Shown here one piece after another: positions 34,207 to 44,645 of a stretch of DNA of 64,000 nucleotides. Under the pieces are notes generated by a model that made no database searches, was not told the DNA's origin, and saw only the letters and a program-made list of their open reading frames with translations. Position numbers and translations under genes: made by a program. Each line of letters starts with the position of its first letter. The first letter of the stretch is position 1. Source of the stretch: Tetranychus cinnabarinus (taxonomy: Eukaryota > Arthropoda > Arachnida > Trombidiformes > Tetranychidae); contig WHVY01000001.1 of the NCBI GenBank assembly GCA_022266195.1, positions 14,942,001 through 15,006,000 of the forward strand, in the 5' to 3' direction.

Positions 34207-34400
34207 ACTTCACTTGATAAATACAGTCTCGTTGTGTTCATTTTAGAGTCAATTTGTATTTTTTTCAAAAGCTAATAAAGCCTCAGTAACCGGTAAGATC
34301 TTTAAACATTGTATCGTCTTATTTCAATCAATCATATTGATGGCTTTTTATAATCACTTTTTAAGCAATAGAATTTTCTTAATCCCAATCAGAGTTTAAT

Positions 34401-36159
34401 TTATTTTGAGTTACAAAGGTTTGGATCTTTAGATTTCAAAACCAGAGGATTAGAAATTCGAAAAATACTGGAGAGCATGGAGGTCAGGTTAGAGAAGAGT
34501 TCGGTAGATACACCCTTGGGTACGATGAATTGGATTGTTTTATTTTCATAACTGGTAGGCGAGAAAGAAGCCATTTCAATCATGAATCCTTTAACACATT
34601 TCAAAACAAGCTCGGCTCTTTTCAAACACCAATTCAATGTGATATCATCAGAAAGTTCGTGGATTAACAGTAACGGTATTGATATTGTATTTATGTCATT
34701 CCAATGAGCAACCTTTAAGATATTCCTAAGCCCAAGTATAACAGAATGGCGAGAACTGACATCATTGGAATAAATGGATTCATCAATAACTAAATGAAAG
34801 ACAACATGGACTTGTGACAAATTGGAATGTCGAGTGATGTAAAAGTCTCCTGGTTTTAGTGGTGATAGTTCTATAGACTTCTTATTGGCATCAAATTTAC
34901 TCGCTTTTAAACGAATTGTACTCAACTGTTCCTCAATATCAGGGAAATGGAAATCGGTTGATTGAAGACACTTTTCACTGAATTCTATAAAGAAACAAAA
35001 TAAATGATTAGTAAATGTTAAATGAAAGCTATCATCAAAATATATTTACCCTTTTTAATGCCAGTATAACTATTGATTCTATTGTCAACAAGAAGGATAA
35101 GTCCAGAGAGTGAATTTGAGTAAAGTGACATAGCTGTTTGGATTCGATGAGGATTTGGTTTTGAAATTAAGCTGTAAATAAAAAAATATTTAGTAAAAAA
35201 ATCTAAAATGTTGGTTTATTAAAGTTAAAACAGCTAAATGTAAATTACCCGGTACTTGAATCACACATATCCAGGATTTGCATTGACCTTAGACGAAGAT
35301 TATGAGATGATTTAAGCTGAGCACTTAAATTTATTGTAAAACTTTCTTCCATATCAGCATTGTCGATCTCTGCTATATCAGACCATTCACCGTTGATGAG
35401 GGATAATTTTGATCTTTCATTAATCTCTTTAACCAAAGAATCCTTTGCTTGCTGATTAACGAAATCTTCAAAAATTTTATGAATCCAATCACGGAATTCC
35501 TTCTTTTGAGCACCTTGGAGATCATGTATTGATTGATCCCAGCGAGTTTTCAACGCCTCTACTTTATTAAAATATCTCAATGAGAGTCTATTAACGTCTT
35601 CATCAGTTTTTCCTGAATCCATTTGTCTGAGTAATTTTTCAGTTTCATCTGCTTGCTCTTCACAAACAGAACTTAGTTCATCGAGTTTTCGTGAAACCAA
35701 ATCCTGCACAGCAACTCGATACGAGTGGTCCAAAAATATGATTGGCTCGGTTAAGAATCCAGAATGAATTAATCGATGATACTTTTCGTGAAATTTGCAT
35801 TCCTCATCCGAAACTGATTTATCTAAAACTCGAACAGATTTACTTTTGTTCAATAAGAGCTTATCAAAATTGAGTAAATGTTCACTTCTATCTTGTATGT
35901 TTTCATCCTTGATGAATCGCTCTTGAGCTTCTATAAATCCCCGTAATTCGTATTCCTCTTCTTCCTCCTTAACGAACTGGCTCAATTGGTTAAATAAAAT
36001 ATCCTCTAAATTGGGTGGAATATTATAATGGTTAAAAATATAGTAGGCTATTTCTGCAATATTAACACATGATGGTAAAGGAATCAGCAGCTGATGGCTG
36101 ATGTCTATACCATAACGATCATATTTAAAATTGAATGTCTTTTCAATTCCGTTCTCCAT
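34401..36159 (-). CDS. FERRY3: FERRY endosomal complex subunit 3 homologue (C12orf4, DUF2362)
   Basis: Three exons on the minus strand: 36159-35249, 35171-35050 and 34984-34401, giving 538 residues, close to the ~552 of the human protein. Strongly conserved stretches include LYSNSLSGLILLVDNRINSY, GDFYITRHSNLSQVHVVFHL, LGLRNILKV and ELVLKCVKGFMIEMAS, which identify the C12orf4 family. The N-terminal half is charged and likely helical. In mammals the protein is part of the five-subunit FERRY complex, a Rab5 effector that links mRNAs and ribosomes to early endosomes. The start ATG lies 64 bp downstream of the RNASEH2C stop on the same strand. Two broken partial copies are at 8837-10137 and 14752-15238. 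Confidence 0.92.
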
Positions 36160-36223
36160 AATGGCAGTGAATTATGATAATAAACTGATGACTAATCACT
36201 GCAAGCACAAACTGAACAACTGG

Positions 36224-36649
36224 TTAATTATTTTCTTCAGTCTCTTCTTCCTTCAAGTTTTCAGGAGAAATGGGCTCGTGAATAGCTGCTGATATCGTTA
36301 ACCACTGTAAGGCCTGAGCTGAAACATCATTTGAAGATGGCTTTGTGTCCCAATTCCAGGCTCTGATTTTGTCAAATTTACCGATTGGTTTCAACTTAGT
36401 TTTATCAAGTGATCCAAATGTTTTTTCACAGACAACACCAATTGTATCTTCACCAAGTGTCAAGTCTCCACCATCCAATGGTTTACCTCTGAATGATCCA
36501 ATATAAGTTGATTTAGACGTTTCACTGATTGTTGGTTTGAAATAGCTAGCCACCTTAGCTTCACCGGTGTAATCAATTTTACAAGGGATTAATTCACACT
36601 CAACAGGCTGTAGACTGTTGGTATCACATGAAATGGATAATTGAGACAT
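36224..36649 (-). CDS. RNASEH2C: Ribonuclease H2 subunit C
   Basis: A single-exon frame of 141 residues from ATG 36649 (MSQLSISCD...); the longer upstream opening is a hydrophobic non-Met extension and unlikely to be used. Family features are the LLPC-like segment ELIPCKIDYTG, the beta-strand motif SFRGKPLDGG, GVVCEKTF and the C-terminal WLTISAAIHEPIS. The protein is a non-catalytic scaffold of RNase H2, which removes ribonucleotides and RNA-DNA hybrids from the genome; it binds subunits A and B through interlocked beta-barrels. The length is typical (human 164). The close spacing to FERRY3 could allow shared transcription, but this cannot be seen in the sequence. Confidence 0.85.
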   Translation of the reverse strand: MSQLSISCDTNSLQPVECELIPCKIDYTGEAKVASYFKPTISETSKSTYIGSFRGKPLDGGDLTLGEDTIGVVCEKTFGSLDKTKLKPIGKFDKIRAWNWDTKPSSNDVSAQALQWLTISAAIHEPISPENLKEEETEENN

Positions 36650-36986
36650 CAAGATATGGAGGAAACAATAAAAAAAGATTGTCAATTGAGTAATGTAAAT
36701 ACACAAAGGGATAAATATTGTTGGATGACGGATAGATGGTGGGTTAATTTAAAAACGATGTACAGCACAAGCTAAATATTAACAGCAGAGTAAGCTTATT
36801 TCAATATAAAGCTATTATGCATTATAAGCTAAAAAAGAATGGACAACATGTTCATGTTGAAGGGAGAGATTTCAAAACATATGTTTACTTGAAAACAAGT
36901 GGAACCAAAAAGTGAAGATTTGCTCTATAAATGAAACTCGTTAATTGTAAAATCAAAATTGCTTATCATAGGAATTAGCTTTAATT
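36650..36986. promoter_or_regulatory. Divergent intergenic region RNASEH2C / SLC35B2
   Basis: The 337 bp between two head-to-head start codons must contain both promoters. It is AT-rich; I see no clear TATA box or other named element. Confidence 0.4.
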
Positions 36987-38706
36987 ATGGGAGATGGAGA
37001 AAATTTTGACTGGTTTGTCGAATTACTCTGGAATCTGTATGGATATTCAACAGTTTTACTTCCAATTGGAATCATGGTTTATATGGTTAAACACAAACAC
37101 TGTCTACCAACATGTAAGTCTTGATTTATTGCTTTTTATTGTTTTAATCCGGATTTTATTGTTTTCAATGCATTATAATCGGTGTACATTGGATTTTGTA
37201 CATTATTAATTGCTAATTACCGAGTTCTGCCTCATTGACAGGAGAGAAACTTGAACCATACTAACCTTTTGTAACACTAATTTTTTTTACTCATTGCAGT
37301 TTCCAACTTGAAAATTGTACGGATCATTGTTTATGGTAGAGATGTCAACACAAATGGTGTCTATGATGTTGAACAATCAAAGCAATTAATTGATGTGAAG
37401 AAAGAAACTGATGAAGACACAAAAGAACAAGATGCTAAGAATTCCAACAGAAAGAAGTTGGTCTTGTTTATCACTTGTTTCCTTGGTTTACACTGTTCTT
37501 ACCTGATTTGGGGTGTTTTCCAGGAGAAGATAATGACAACCGAGTATTTAATTTCAACTAATCGTACACAATTTATTATGAAACAGGGTATGTCAATCAA
37601 CATAACCATCAATCAATTCTATTGTTAACTGAAGGACAAATCGTCGTTGATACTCTGATGGTTCATACTCTAATATTAATCTATCTTTTCTCTTCGTATT
37701 TCTTTATTTTCTTTACAGAGTCACAAACAGTGAAACTTGATAAAATCAAATTTCACGACTCTCAATTTTTGGTACTCATAAATCGCATTTTTGCCTTCTT
37801 AATTGCACTAGTCGTTTTCACTATAACTCAAGCAAGGAAACTGCCTAATCAAAGTGGAACGCCCAAAAGACTTGTAATCGCACCTTTCCATGAATTTTTC
37901 TATTGCTCGTTATCAAATATTTTAAGCAGTTGGTGCCAGTATGAAGCGCTAAAATTTGTCAATTTTCCCACTCAAGTAATTTCATTCAATAATTCCCTGA
38001 TCTGCTGACCCTTTCTCAAACTTTGCTTTTCTATCTTTCTTATTTTTAGGTTTTATCAAAGGCTTGTAAAATACCTTCAGTCATGTTGATGTCAAAGTTG
38101 GTTTCAAACAAAAAATATGAAACTTTTGAATACATTACTTCAATCAGTATATCATTTGGAATGATTTTATTCCTTCATGGAAACCACAATAATGATCATA
38201 AAAATGAATCTGCAATAACGCAAGGATCTATGAATAGTACATCAAAGCTGTTTAATGGACTAATTGTTTTGGCCTGTTATCTTATTTTTGACTCTTTTAC
38301 CTCAAATTGGGAAGAAAGCATTTATCACAAATATCGCATTTCAAGTTGGCAAATGATGGCGGCAGTCAATCTCTGCTCCGTAATTTTAACTTTAACCTCA
38401 CTCACTCAACAAGGGAACTTAATTCCAGCTTTGATCACAGTCACTAGCTCCAATCGATTACTGCTTGACTGCATTTTTTTATCCATTTCCTCTACAATTG
38501 GACAGTTTTTTGTATTCTTTACAATTTCTCATTTCGGTGCTCTCATTTTTGCTATGATAATGACACTCAGGCAGATATTTGCCATCCTTTTATCAATGAA
38601 CCTCTACCACCATTCCATATCCATGCTTTCTCTCTTGGGCATGTTTGTTGTTTTTGCATCCATAATCACTTCAAGAATCATGAAAATTAATAAGGTCAAA
38701 AAGTGA
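36987..38706 (+). CDS. SLC35B2: Golgi PAPS transporter 1 (slalom / SLC35B2)
   Basis: Four exons: 36987-37113, 37300-37587, 37719-37975 and 38050-38706, giving 442 residues (human 432). Conserved blocks include DSQFLVLINR, the signature SSWCQYEALKFVNFPTQV, FDSFTSNWEESIY and the C-terminal MTLRQIFAILLS. About ten hydrophobic helices fit the nucleotide-sugar transporter fold. It moves the sulfate donor PAPS from cytosol into the Golgi lumen in exchange for nucleotides, feeding sulfation of glycosaminoglycans and proteins. An acidic/lysine-rich loop at residues ~65-95 follows the first helix, as in orthologues. Open frames that span the introns are read-through artefacts. Confidence 0.93.
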
Positions 38707-38773
38707 ATTTCATTATTTTTGTTACAAATGATTATCACGAAATTTTATTATGTTGCTTTATCACAAAAATATT

Positions 38774-38779
38774 AATAAA
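38774..38779 (+). terminator. Polyadenylation signal of SLC35B2
   Basis: Canonical aataaa about 70 bp downstream of the stop codon. Confidence 0.6.
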
Positions 38780-39075
38780 ATACAATTGTTGCAAAGTTAA
38801 ATTAAAAATGTACATTTTTTGAAGCCATGATTTACATTTAAGGCTAGCTTAAAGTTGTAGAAGCGGAGTGAAATTTAATTTAAGAATTTTAGGATAAAAG
38901 CTTGGATAAATTTCAATTGAAGGGCCATTCCAGTTGAAAATAGATCAAAAACTTGACACTTTCTAATCTTAATCTAACATTCAACACTTCAGGAAATTTT
39001 CTCATCTGTAACATGTTTGTTTGTCAATTAGAACGATGTATTTGCAATCATTTTTACAGTAGAATGATTAGCGTT

Positions 39076-40533
39076 CTAACGCTCTTCACTTTCTGATTGA
39101 TTGGTTGATAAATCAGAGTCATTTGTGCTTGAATCAACCTTCGACTTGATTCTAGTAGCTAAATCACAAACATTAAAAGAATCAGCTTTTAATCCTATTG
39201 CTCCAAGAAGGCGCCCGATTTGACCAGAGGTTACTTTCTCAATAAAGCTCGCGCGTCTTTTATTTTTACGATGGCGGGTTGGTGAACGATTAGATCTGAC
39301 AATTGGTATTTTTCTTTTAGCATTGAATTCTTCAGCTGAAGATTCTGACACTCGCACAATGTTTTGATCATTTGGCAAAGGGTAATGTAGTTCATGGAGA
39401 TAAGATGTGATTGTTAAGCTTCGATATTGGTCTCCATTAGCATATCTGGGAGGAATATTTATCTTAGGACTATCTCCCATTAAATTAATTAGAAACCATG
39501 GATGATTCAATACTTGAGACAATTTAATTCGCCGAACTGGATCTTTATCCAACATAGAATGAATCAAATTAGATAAGCATGGATCGATTTTTAGTATATC
39601 ATCAGCTTGTGGGTTATCTGCTAAAATGGATTCAGTCATAGCGATGAAACCTGATTTTGATGAGAAAGGCAATTTTCCAGTTACCATGACATAGAGAGTA
39701 ACTCCGGCTGACCAGATATCTAAAGCAGAGGCAGAGAAACCAGCATCAGTTGAATTGATCACTTCTGGAGATTGATAGGCAATAGTTCCATATGTATTGA
39801 AGCAGATATCCGATTGAGTAAATATATCAACAACATAGCTAACACTTAGATCCGTCAACTTAATTGTATCGAAAACGTTAATCAACATATTGTCTGGTTT
39901 TATGTCTTTATGAAAGATTCCCTTGGAATGGAGATAATCTAAACCGCTCAACAAACCAGTAAAATAACGACGAGCTTGTTTCCGAGGCAACTTTTTAACT
40001 TGACTTGGATTAGCAAGTTGCATTAATTCGGCCACTGAGGCCATACAGTACTCCATATAGACCCAAATTTTACTCTTTTTTAATCTTCTTCTAGTTTCAC
40101 TTTGATGTTGATTGCTTGATTCTTTTTCCTTTTCTGATTTTTTATTAACTGCTTCTTTTTCAACTTTTGCCAACTCCTCAACATTTTTTCGGCTGCGATG
40201 TACATCTATCAATTTAATCACATTTGGATGGTTACAACCCGTTAATAATGTTATCTCTTGATTAACCATTGCGATCATTTCATCACGGTTGAATTTACGA
40301 TCAATCTTTTGTAAATCATAGATTTTAACTGCTTGTCGCTCCAATGTGGTTAAATCTAACACTTCATAGACTTTGGCGAATGTTCCTTGACCCAAAATAT
40401 CACCAAGTAAATATTTACCATGTAGTTTAGGCTTTGGACGTAGTCGCTGGTTCCAGGAAAATTCGCCAAGATCTATTACATCCATTTCACTTAACTCAAA
40501 TGAGCCAGAGCCACTAGAATCTATGTCACTCAT
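39076..40533 (-). CDS. STK11: STK11/LKB1-like serine/threonine kinase
   Basis: A 485-residue single-exon protein. The kinase domain starts at residue ~40 (GKYLLGDILGQG) with the glycine loop at 48-55, catalytic Lys70, Glu93, catalytic loop HKDIKPDN (208-215) and DLS in place of DFG (228-230; LKB1 proteins have DLG). Similarity to LKB1 is seen in KPKLHGKYLLGD, YLHSKGI and the DIWSAGVTLY block. A Lys/Glu-rich insert of ~38 residues (115-152) sits between the alphaC region and the hinge. The basic tail ends with SFIEKVTSGQIGRLLG. LKB1 activates AMPK-family kinases, with STRAD and MO25, to control polarity and energy balance. All catalytic residues are present. A diverged paralogue of LKB1 is possible. 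Confidence 0.75.
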   Translation of the reverse strand: MSDIDSSGSGSFELSEMDVIDLGEFSWNQRLRPKPKLHGKYLLGDILGQGTFAKVYEVLDLTTLERQAVKIYDLQKIDRKFNRDEMIAMVNQEITLLTGCNHPNVIKLIDVHRSRKNVEELAKVEKEAVNKKSEKEKESSNQHQSETRRRLKKSKIWVYMEYCMASVAELMQLANPSQVKKLPRKQARRYFTGLLSGLDYLHSKGIFHKDIKPDNMLINVFDTIKLTDLSVSYVVDIFTQSDICFNTYGTIAYQSPEVINSTDAGFSASALDIWSAGVTLYVMVTGKLPFSSKSGFIAMTESILADNPQADDILKIDPCLSNLIHSMLDKDPVRRIKLSQVLNHPWFLINLMGDSPKINIPPRYANGDQYRSLTITSYLHELHYPLPNDQNIVRVSESSAEEFNAKRKIPIVRSNRSPTRHRKNKRRASFIEKVTSGQIGRLLGAIGLKADSFNVCDLATRIKSKVDSSTNDSDLSTNQSESEER

Positions 40534-40772
40534 TTTAAATAGTCCGGTAGAAATTAATCCAGAAACTTTTCTCGTATTCTTAAATATACTGTGATTGAGT
40601 AAGCAATTTTTGTTCCTTATTGTTGTTTAAATTATCCTTTGTAAAGACGCTCAACTTTACATTAACTGGCTCAGATGCACTATTATGAGATATTACCATG
40701 GTCTTGTGTTGATTATTACATTCCTTTACATTGATTGATCCGAGATTATTGTCCCAGTAAAATATATGTTAC
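40534..40772. promoter_or_regulatory. Divergent promoter region between the two kinase genes
   Basis: Only 239 bp separates the start codons of the STK11-like (-) and TSSK-like (+) genes, so both promoters must lie here unless there are distant 5' exons. No specific motif recognised. Confidence 0.4.
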
Positions 40773-41789
40773 ATGAAAGAAACTGATGATAAAGATTCTA
40801 GTAAGATTCCAATAAATCTACAAACTGATATTTACCAAACAAAGGATGGTGAAAAACCAGATGTTATAATTGCTCGTCGGGGTTACAAACTAAAGGATAA
40901 AATTGGAGCTGGAGCTTTTGCCACAGTTTTCAAAACAATTAGACTGACAGACGACTTTGTTGTCGCTTGTAAAGTAATTGAAGTTAAACGTAAACGCAAA
41001 GAAAGGTTAACTGATCTTAAAAATGAATTATTTGTATTGGAAAAAGTTGAACATCCAAATATTGTTAAATTATTTGAGCATTTTGTGATAGATGATAAAG
41101 TTTATATTTTCATGGAATTTGCAGCATCTGGAACATTATCAGAGTATGTTAGGAAAAAAGGACCGGTAAAGGAGAAAAGAGCTCGTCGGTGGTTCCGTGA
41201 GATTGCTTCTGCTATGCATCATTTACATCGCCTCAACATATCCCATCGTGATTTGAAATTGGGTAATATACTCCTTGATAATGAAAAAAAGGCCAAGGTT
41301 ACTGATTTTGGATTAAGTCGAATAAGTTATCGTCCAACTAAAGGTGTACTGTACTGTACATCATGTTGTGGTACCGAACCTTACATGGCTCCAGAGATAT
41401 TGAAGAAGAGGTCAGACGGTACAAGACTCTATGATCCAATGATTGCTGATATATGGGCTTTGGGCGTTTGTTTATATGCAATGGTGAATAAAGCTTATCC
41501 TTTTAATCCAGAAGATAAAGAACTAATGATATCAAATCAGTTACATCGAAAATGGAAATTTGTGAGAAGGCAAAAAAATAAATTGAGCAATGAAGTGAAA
41601 GATTTGGTTCGCCACATGTTGGAGCCAAACCCAAGGAAACGAATTACAATGTTAGGCATAATGGGACATCCATGGTTAAAGCATGATGAACACGCTGATG
41701 CTGTAGCATTTGATTCCAGTAAGCAGACTAGTCCAAATACTGTTAGTACAATCAGGTTGCCTGGTGAATCGACCAAATCTAGGAAATGA
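40773..41789 (+). CDS. Testis-specific serine kinase (TSSK)-like protein kinase
   Basis: A 338-residue single-exon kinase. The glycine loop GAGAFATV is at 45-52, Lys67, Glu85, catalytic loop HRDLKLGN (158-165), DFG at 178-180 and APE at 206-208; it looks fully active. The short length, the kinase domain filling most of the protein, and the GYKLKDKIGAGAF start fit the TSSK branch of the CAMK group, which acts in sperm development. A Cys-rich activation segment (YCTSCCG) is unusual. Absence of introns agrees with the retrogene-like origin of many TSSKs. Assignment beyond the CAMK/TSSK group is uncertain. Confidence 0.7.
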   Translation: MKETDDKDSSKIPINLQTDIYQTKDGEKPDVIIARRGYKLKDKIGAGAFATVFKTIRLTDDFVVACKVIEVKRKRKERLTDLKNELFVLEKVEHPNIVKLFEHFVIDDKVYIFMEFAASGTLSEYVRKKGPVKEKRARRWFREIASAMHHLHRLNISHRDLKLGNILLDNEKKAKVTDFGLSRISYRPTKGVLYCTSCCGTEPYMAPEILKKRSDGTRLYDPMIADIWALGVCLYAMVNKAYPFNPEDKELMISNQLHRKWKFVRRQKNKLSNEVKDLVRHMLEPNPRKRITMLGIMGHPWLKHDEHADAVAFDSSKQTSPNTVSTIRLPGESTKSRK

Positions 41790-41810
41790 CATTAAAAACA
41801 GTGAACTTTC

Positions 41811-41999
41811 TCAAGTGCGTTGATTAGGACGGTAACCAATTCTTTCTGCTGCTGTTAAAGTTGAACTTTTGGTCGTTGAAGGGTCAATAGTAACACAAGA
41901 AGCAGCTTTACTTTTCTCATCCAGATCTTTTTCCCATTTTTCAAACTCATTGACATCATCCATTCTCATTTCTAATCGTGTAGGGTTACGTCTGAACAT
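41811..41999 (-). CDS. CDC26: Anaphase-promoting complex subunit CDC26
   Basis: A 62-residue protein starting MFRRNPTRLEMRMDDVNEFE, a near-match to the diagnostic N-terminus of CDC26/APC12, and ending with the conserved RIGYRP motif. In the family, the N-terminus threads through the TPR superhelix of CDC16 and stabilises the anaphase-promoting complex. The size is typical (human 85). Its stop lies only 21 bp from the stop of the convergent TSSK-like kinase, so their 3' UTRs must overlap. Confidence 0.9.
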   Translation of the reverse strand: MFRRNPTRLEMRMDDVNEFEKWEKDLDEKSKAASCVTIDPSTTKSSTLTAAERIGYRPNQRT

Positions 42000-43057
42000 T
42001 TTTGAATTATTTTTAATTTATACTATTCAAAACTTATAAATAATTCCAACTCCTTCACTTAGATATGATGAATTAAACAAATGAAAATTAAATTTAAACA
42101 AATAATTTGAAATAACAAAACATATGAGTTGAAATTTTGCAAAAACAAGCAAGTGAGCAATTCAATAGATGGCAGTACTCACAAACTGCCTTTTCCCACC
42201 GAGATTTGGCGGCGTCTTAAAAGCTGCTTAACACAAAGAGATAACTCTATTATGCTTAGTCTTTGCTTCAACCTCTGAATAAATCGGAATTCAAATTTCA
42301 GAGGCGCCATTAAACCTGCCTAAGTGCATAATCTCCATAACTTCTAGTCGGTTAGGTTTAATTTCACCAATCATTATCCTTTAAGTATAAGATTTGTAAA
42401 GTTTAAGTAAACAATCCAAGGGCTAAACGTATATTGTTAATTTGATTTTCAAATTTCAATATTTGATTTTAACTTTTATCAATTATTAAGGTCTGAAACT
42501 GAATCAAAATATTCAGACAAATTAATAAAAGCATAAATATAAGCTTGATGGTTAAGCAGTTAACATTCATTGGTAATTCTTGTATTTTCTTGCGCTTTGA
42601 TTTTGACGATTCCATACTTTCACAGTCGATATTCAAGACTAGAATGAATATGTTTAAGAGCTGAATTTTTGAGCAAAGTGCTAATTAGATTAGCATAAAT
42701 ATTAATCTTTTTTGAACCTTAACTCTAAAGTAGCTTAAAAGATTGGTTCTTTGTTCTTTGCTTCCAATAGTTGACTTTGTTCACTTGATTTGACGCCACC
42801 TATTGTTTCAATTAATTTGCTGAAAGGGAGCTAAGGGTTGAGGGAGTCTAAGGGTCGACTGAGCTTGAAGGTGTGAAAACGGTTGGATCGTTTGCTCATG
42901 TTTTGTCTTACAAAATAAATCAACAAGTCAAAGAAGCTACTCATTGCGAACAACTTTTGCTTGAAGAGTATTCTCTTGTTTTCTTTTGCATTCTGCATTT
43001 TGCATTTTTTTAACCAAATCATCACCATTTTTAACAAGTGACTAATTTTATCAAACA
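42000..43057. other. Divergent intergenic region CDC26 / RRM gene
   Basis: About 1.06 kb with no recognisable gene. It holds the promoters of both divergent genes; no named motif stands out. Confidence 0.5.
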
Positions 43058-43789
43058 ATGGACGCGAAACCTAATTTAACCGATGACAATAACTTGAATC
43101 AAAGACTTTATGAATTAATGGAGCGAACAGGTTATAATATAATCCTTGCTAATGGTCAAAGGCGTTTCGGACCACCACCAAATTGGATGTCGGGTGAACC
43201 ACCTCGAGGCTCAGAAGTGTTCATTGCAAGGATTCCTCGCAGTTTTAGTGAATTGGACATTTTACCAATTTTTGAACGAATGGGTAAGGTTTATATGCTT
43301 CGAATGATGCTCAACTTTTCCACCACCAATAGAGGATTCGCTTTTTTGAAGTACACTTCTCCATCAATGGCTGAAAGAGCTGTCCAAGAGTTGAACAATT
43401 ACGAGGTTGAGGAAATTACAAAGGAAGGAATTCGTAAAGTAAAACTTGGTGTTGTCAGGTCATTCGACAGGAACGCACTTTCAATGCATCCAATTCCTGT
43501 TAAGATAAGCTTGCATGATGTTTTGGACCTTTTATATGGAAACGATATTGATGACTCTTGTTTAGTTGCTGTCAAAAAGGAACTCTTGAGTGATGCCAAT
43601 TACAAAGTTATCATTGAATTCGATGAACATCGGAGTGCTGCTTTGGCTCGTCGAAAGCTTCTTCCACTGCGAAACCGATGGGGTGGTCATCTAGTTATCG
43701 ACTGGTATCCTCCTGAACCTAAACAGAGCAAAGCAACTTCAAACAATTCAAGAATTGTAAGACGATTCAATAAAATTTTTCATGCTTGA
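43058..43789 (+). CDS. RRM RNA-binding protein of the A1CF/RBM46/DND1 group
   Basis: A 243-residue single-exon protein. Residues ~17-45 (LMERTGYNIILANGQRRFGPPP) form the NURR-like leader found before RRM1 in the hnRNP R/Q, A1CF, RBM46/47 and DND1 family. RRM1 follows at ~51-130, with RNP2-like VFIARI and RNP1-like NRGFAFLKY. A second, degenerate RRM lies at ~145-230. The tail is short and basic, and no third RRM is present. The short two-RRM layout fits DND1, a germ-cell RNA regulator, better than the longer RBM46/47, but a truncated paralogue is equally possible. It converges on the next gene. Confidence 0.65.
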   Translation: MDAKPNLTDDNNLNQRLYELMERTGYNIILANGQRRFGPPPNWMSGEPPRGSEVFIARIPRSFSELDILPIFERMGKVYMLRMMLNFSTTNRGFAFLKYTSPSMAERAVQELNNYEVEEITKEGIRKVKLGVVRSFDRNALSMHPIPVKISLHDVLDLLYGNDIDDSCLVAVKKELLSDANYKVIIEFDEHRSAALARRKLLPLRNRWGGHLVIDWYPPEPKQSKATSNNSRIVRRFNKIFHA

Positions 43790-44012
43790 TTACTTGAAAC
43801 TCATTTATTTACAAAATATTCTTCACCTTAATTTGCGTGTTTACTTATGAAATTGAAAGCTGTTGGAAAAAAACATTAGTTTAGGAGAAATAGTTATTAA
43901 ATGCAAATAGTAGTTATCTAAGGAAAAAAATGTAGATTTGGTTTCTTTAACGGTTTTGTTTGAAAAGAGAAGAAAGCGAAAAATATGGCCTATCTTTAAA
44001 TAAACAGTTGTC

Positions 44013-44645
44013 TTAATTATCAGAAATGTCCTCATCGAAATCTCTATCTCTATTATCTCCACCATCGAGAGTAGCCACAGATTCAACTTCATTTTTATCT
44101 TGTAACCGAGGATCTTGTCTCCTGTAATTTTCCAAATCGTCGTCTAAATCTTCACGGTCATAACTTTCACGATATTTTTCACGGTAGTTTTCACGATAGT
44201 TATCACGATAGTTACCAGGATAGTTATCGGGATGAGCATGTGGATTTTTAGAAAACATCTTTCCATCATAATAACGAAAATACTCATCCAGATCTTTATC
44301 AAGAGCTACTTTTTCAGCAATATACTCAGAGCGTGTTCTGAAGACAGTGTTACTTGGTCTCACATAAGGGGCAGCAGCCAGTCGAGCAGCAAATCTTATA
44401 CGATCCAATCTTCCAATCAAAGTGTTCGGAATGTTTATCTCTCGATATCCAGGGTCAATTTCCTTCTTTTGCAGCTTACAAAGAAGCTTGGTAAATCTAT
44501 CATGAAGCGTCATCTCGCAGTCAGATGGAGGTATAATTAATTTAGTCGCAGAATGATGCAAAGGTTTAACAATTTGGATTTCTGGCTTGGTTTTGATTAA
44601 GGTATCACTACGAACATCCTCTTCCATTTTCTCGTATTCCTTCAT
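44013..44645 (-). CDS. Uncharacterised protein with CHTOP-like features
   Basis: A 210-residue frame from ATG 44645 (MKEYEKMEED); the longer opening starts on a non-ATG codon. The segment MTLHDRFTKLL resembles the MSLNERFTNML motif of CHTOP/FOP, and VALDKDLDEYFRYYDGKM resembles its C-terminal LDxxLDxYM motif. CHTOP is an mRNA-export adaptor that recruits arginine methyltransferase and TREX. The Gly/Arg-rich centre of CHTOP is not present. Instead a tandem NYRxNYRENYREKYRE repeat follows (~residues 143-165) with an acidic tail. The identification is tentative; function is inferred from two short motifs only. Confidence 0.4.
   Translation of the reverse strand: MKEYEKMEEDVRSDTLIKTKPEIQIVKPLHHSATKLIIPPSDCEMTLHDRFTKLLCKLQKKEIDPGYREINIPNTLIGRLDRIRFAARLAAAPYVRPSNTVFRTRSEYIAEKVALDKDLDEYFRYYDGKMFSKNPHAHPDNYPGNYRDNYRENYREKYRESYDREDLDDDLENYRRQDPRLQDKNEVESVATLDGGDNRDRDFDEDISDN

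Noticed and set aside
36649..36706. Signal peptide on RNASEH2C
   Set aside because: The hydrophobic extension upstream of ATG 36649 gives a secretory-like start that does not fit a nuclear protein and is not part of the conserved family sequence.
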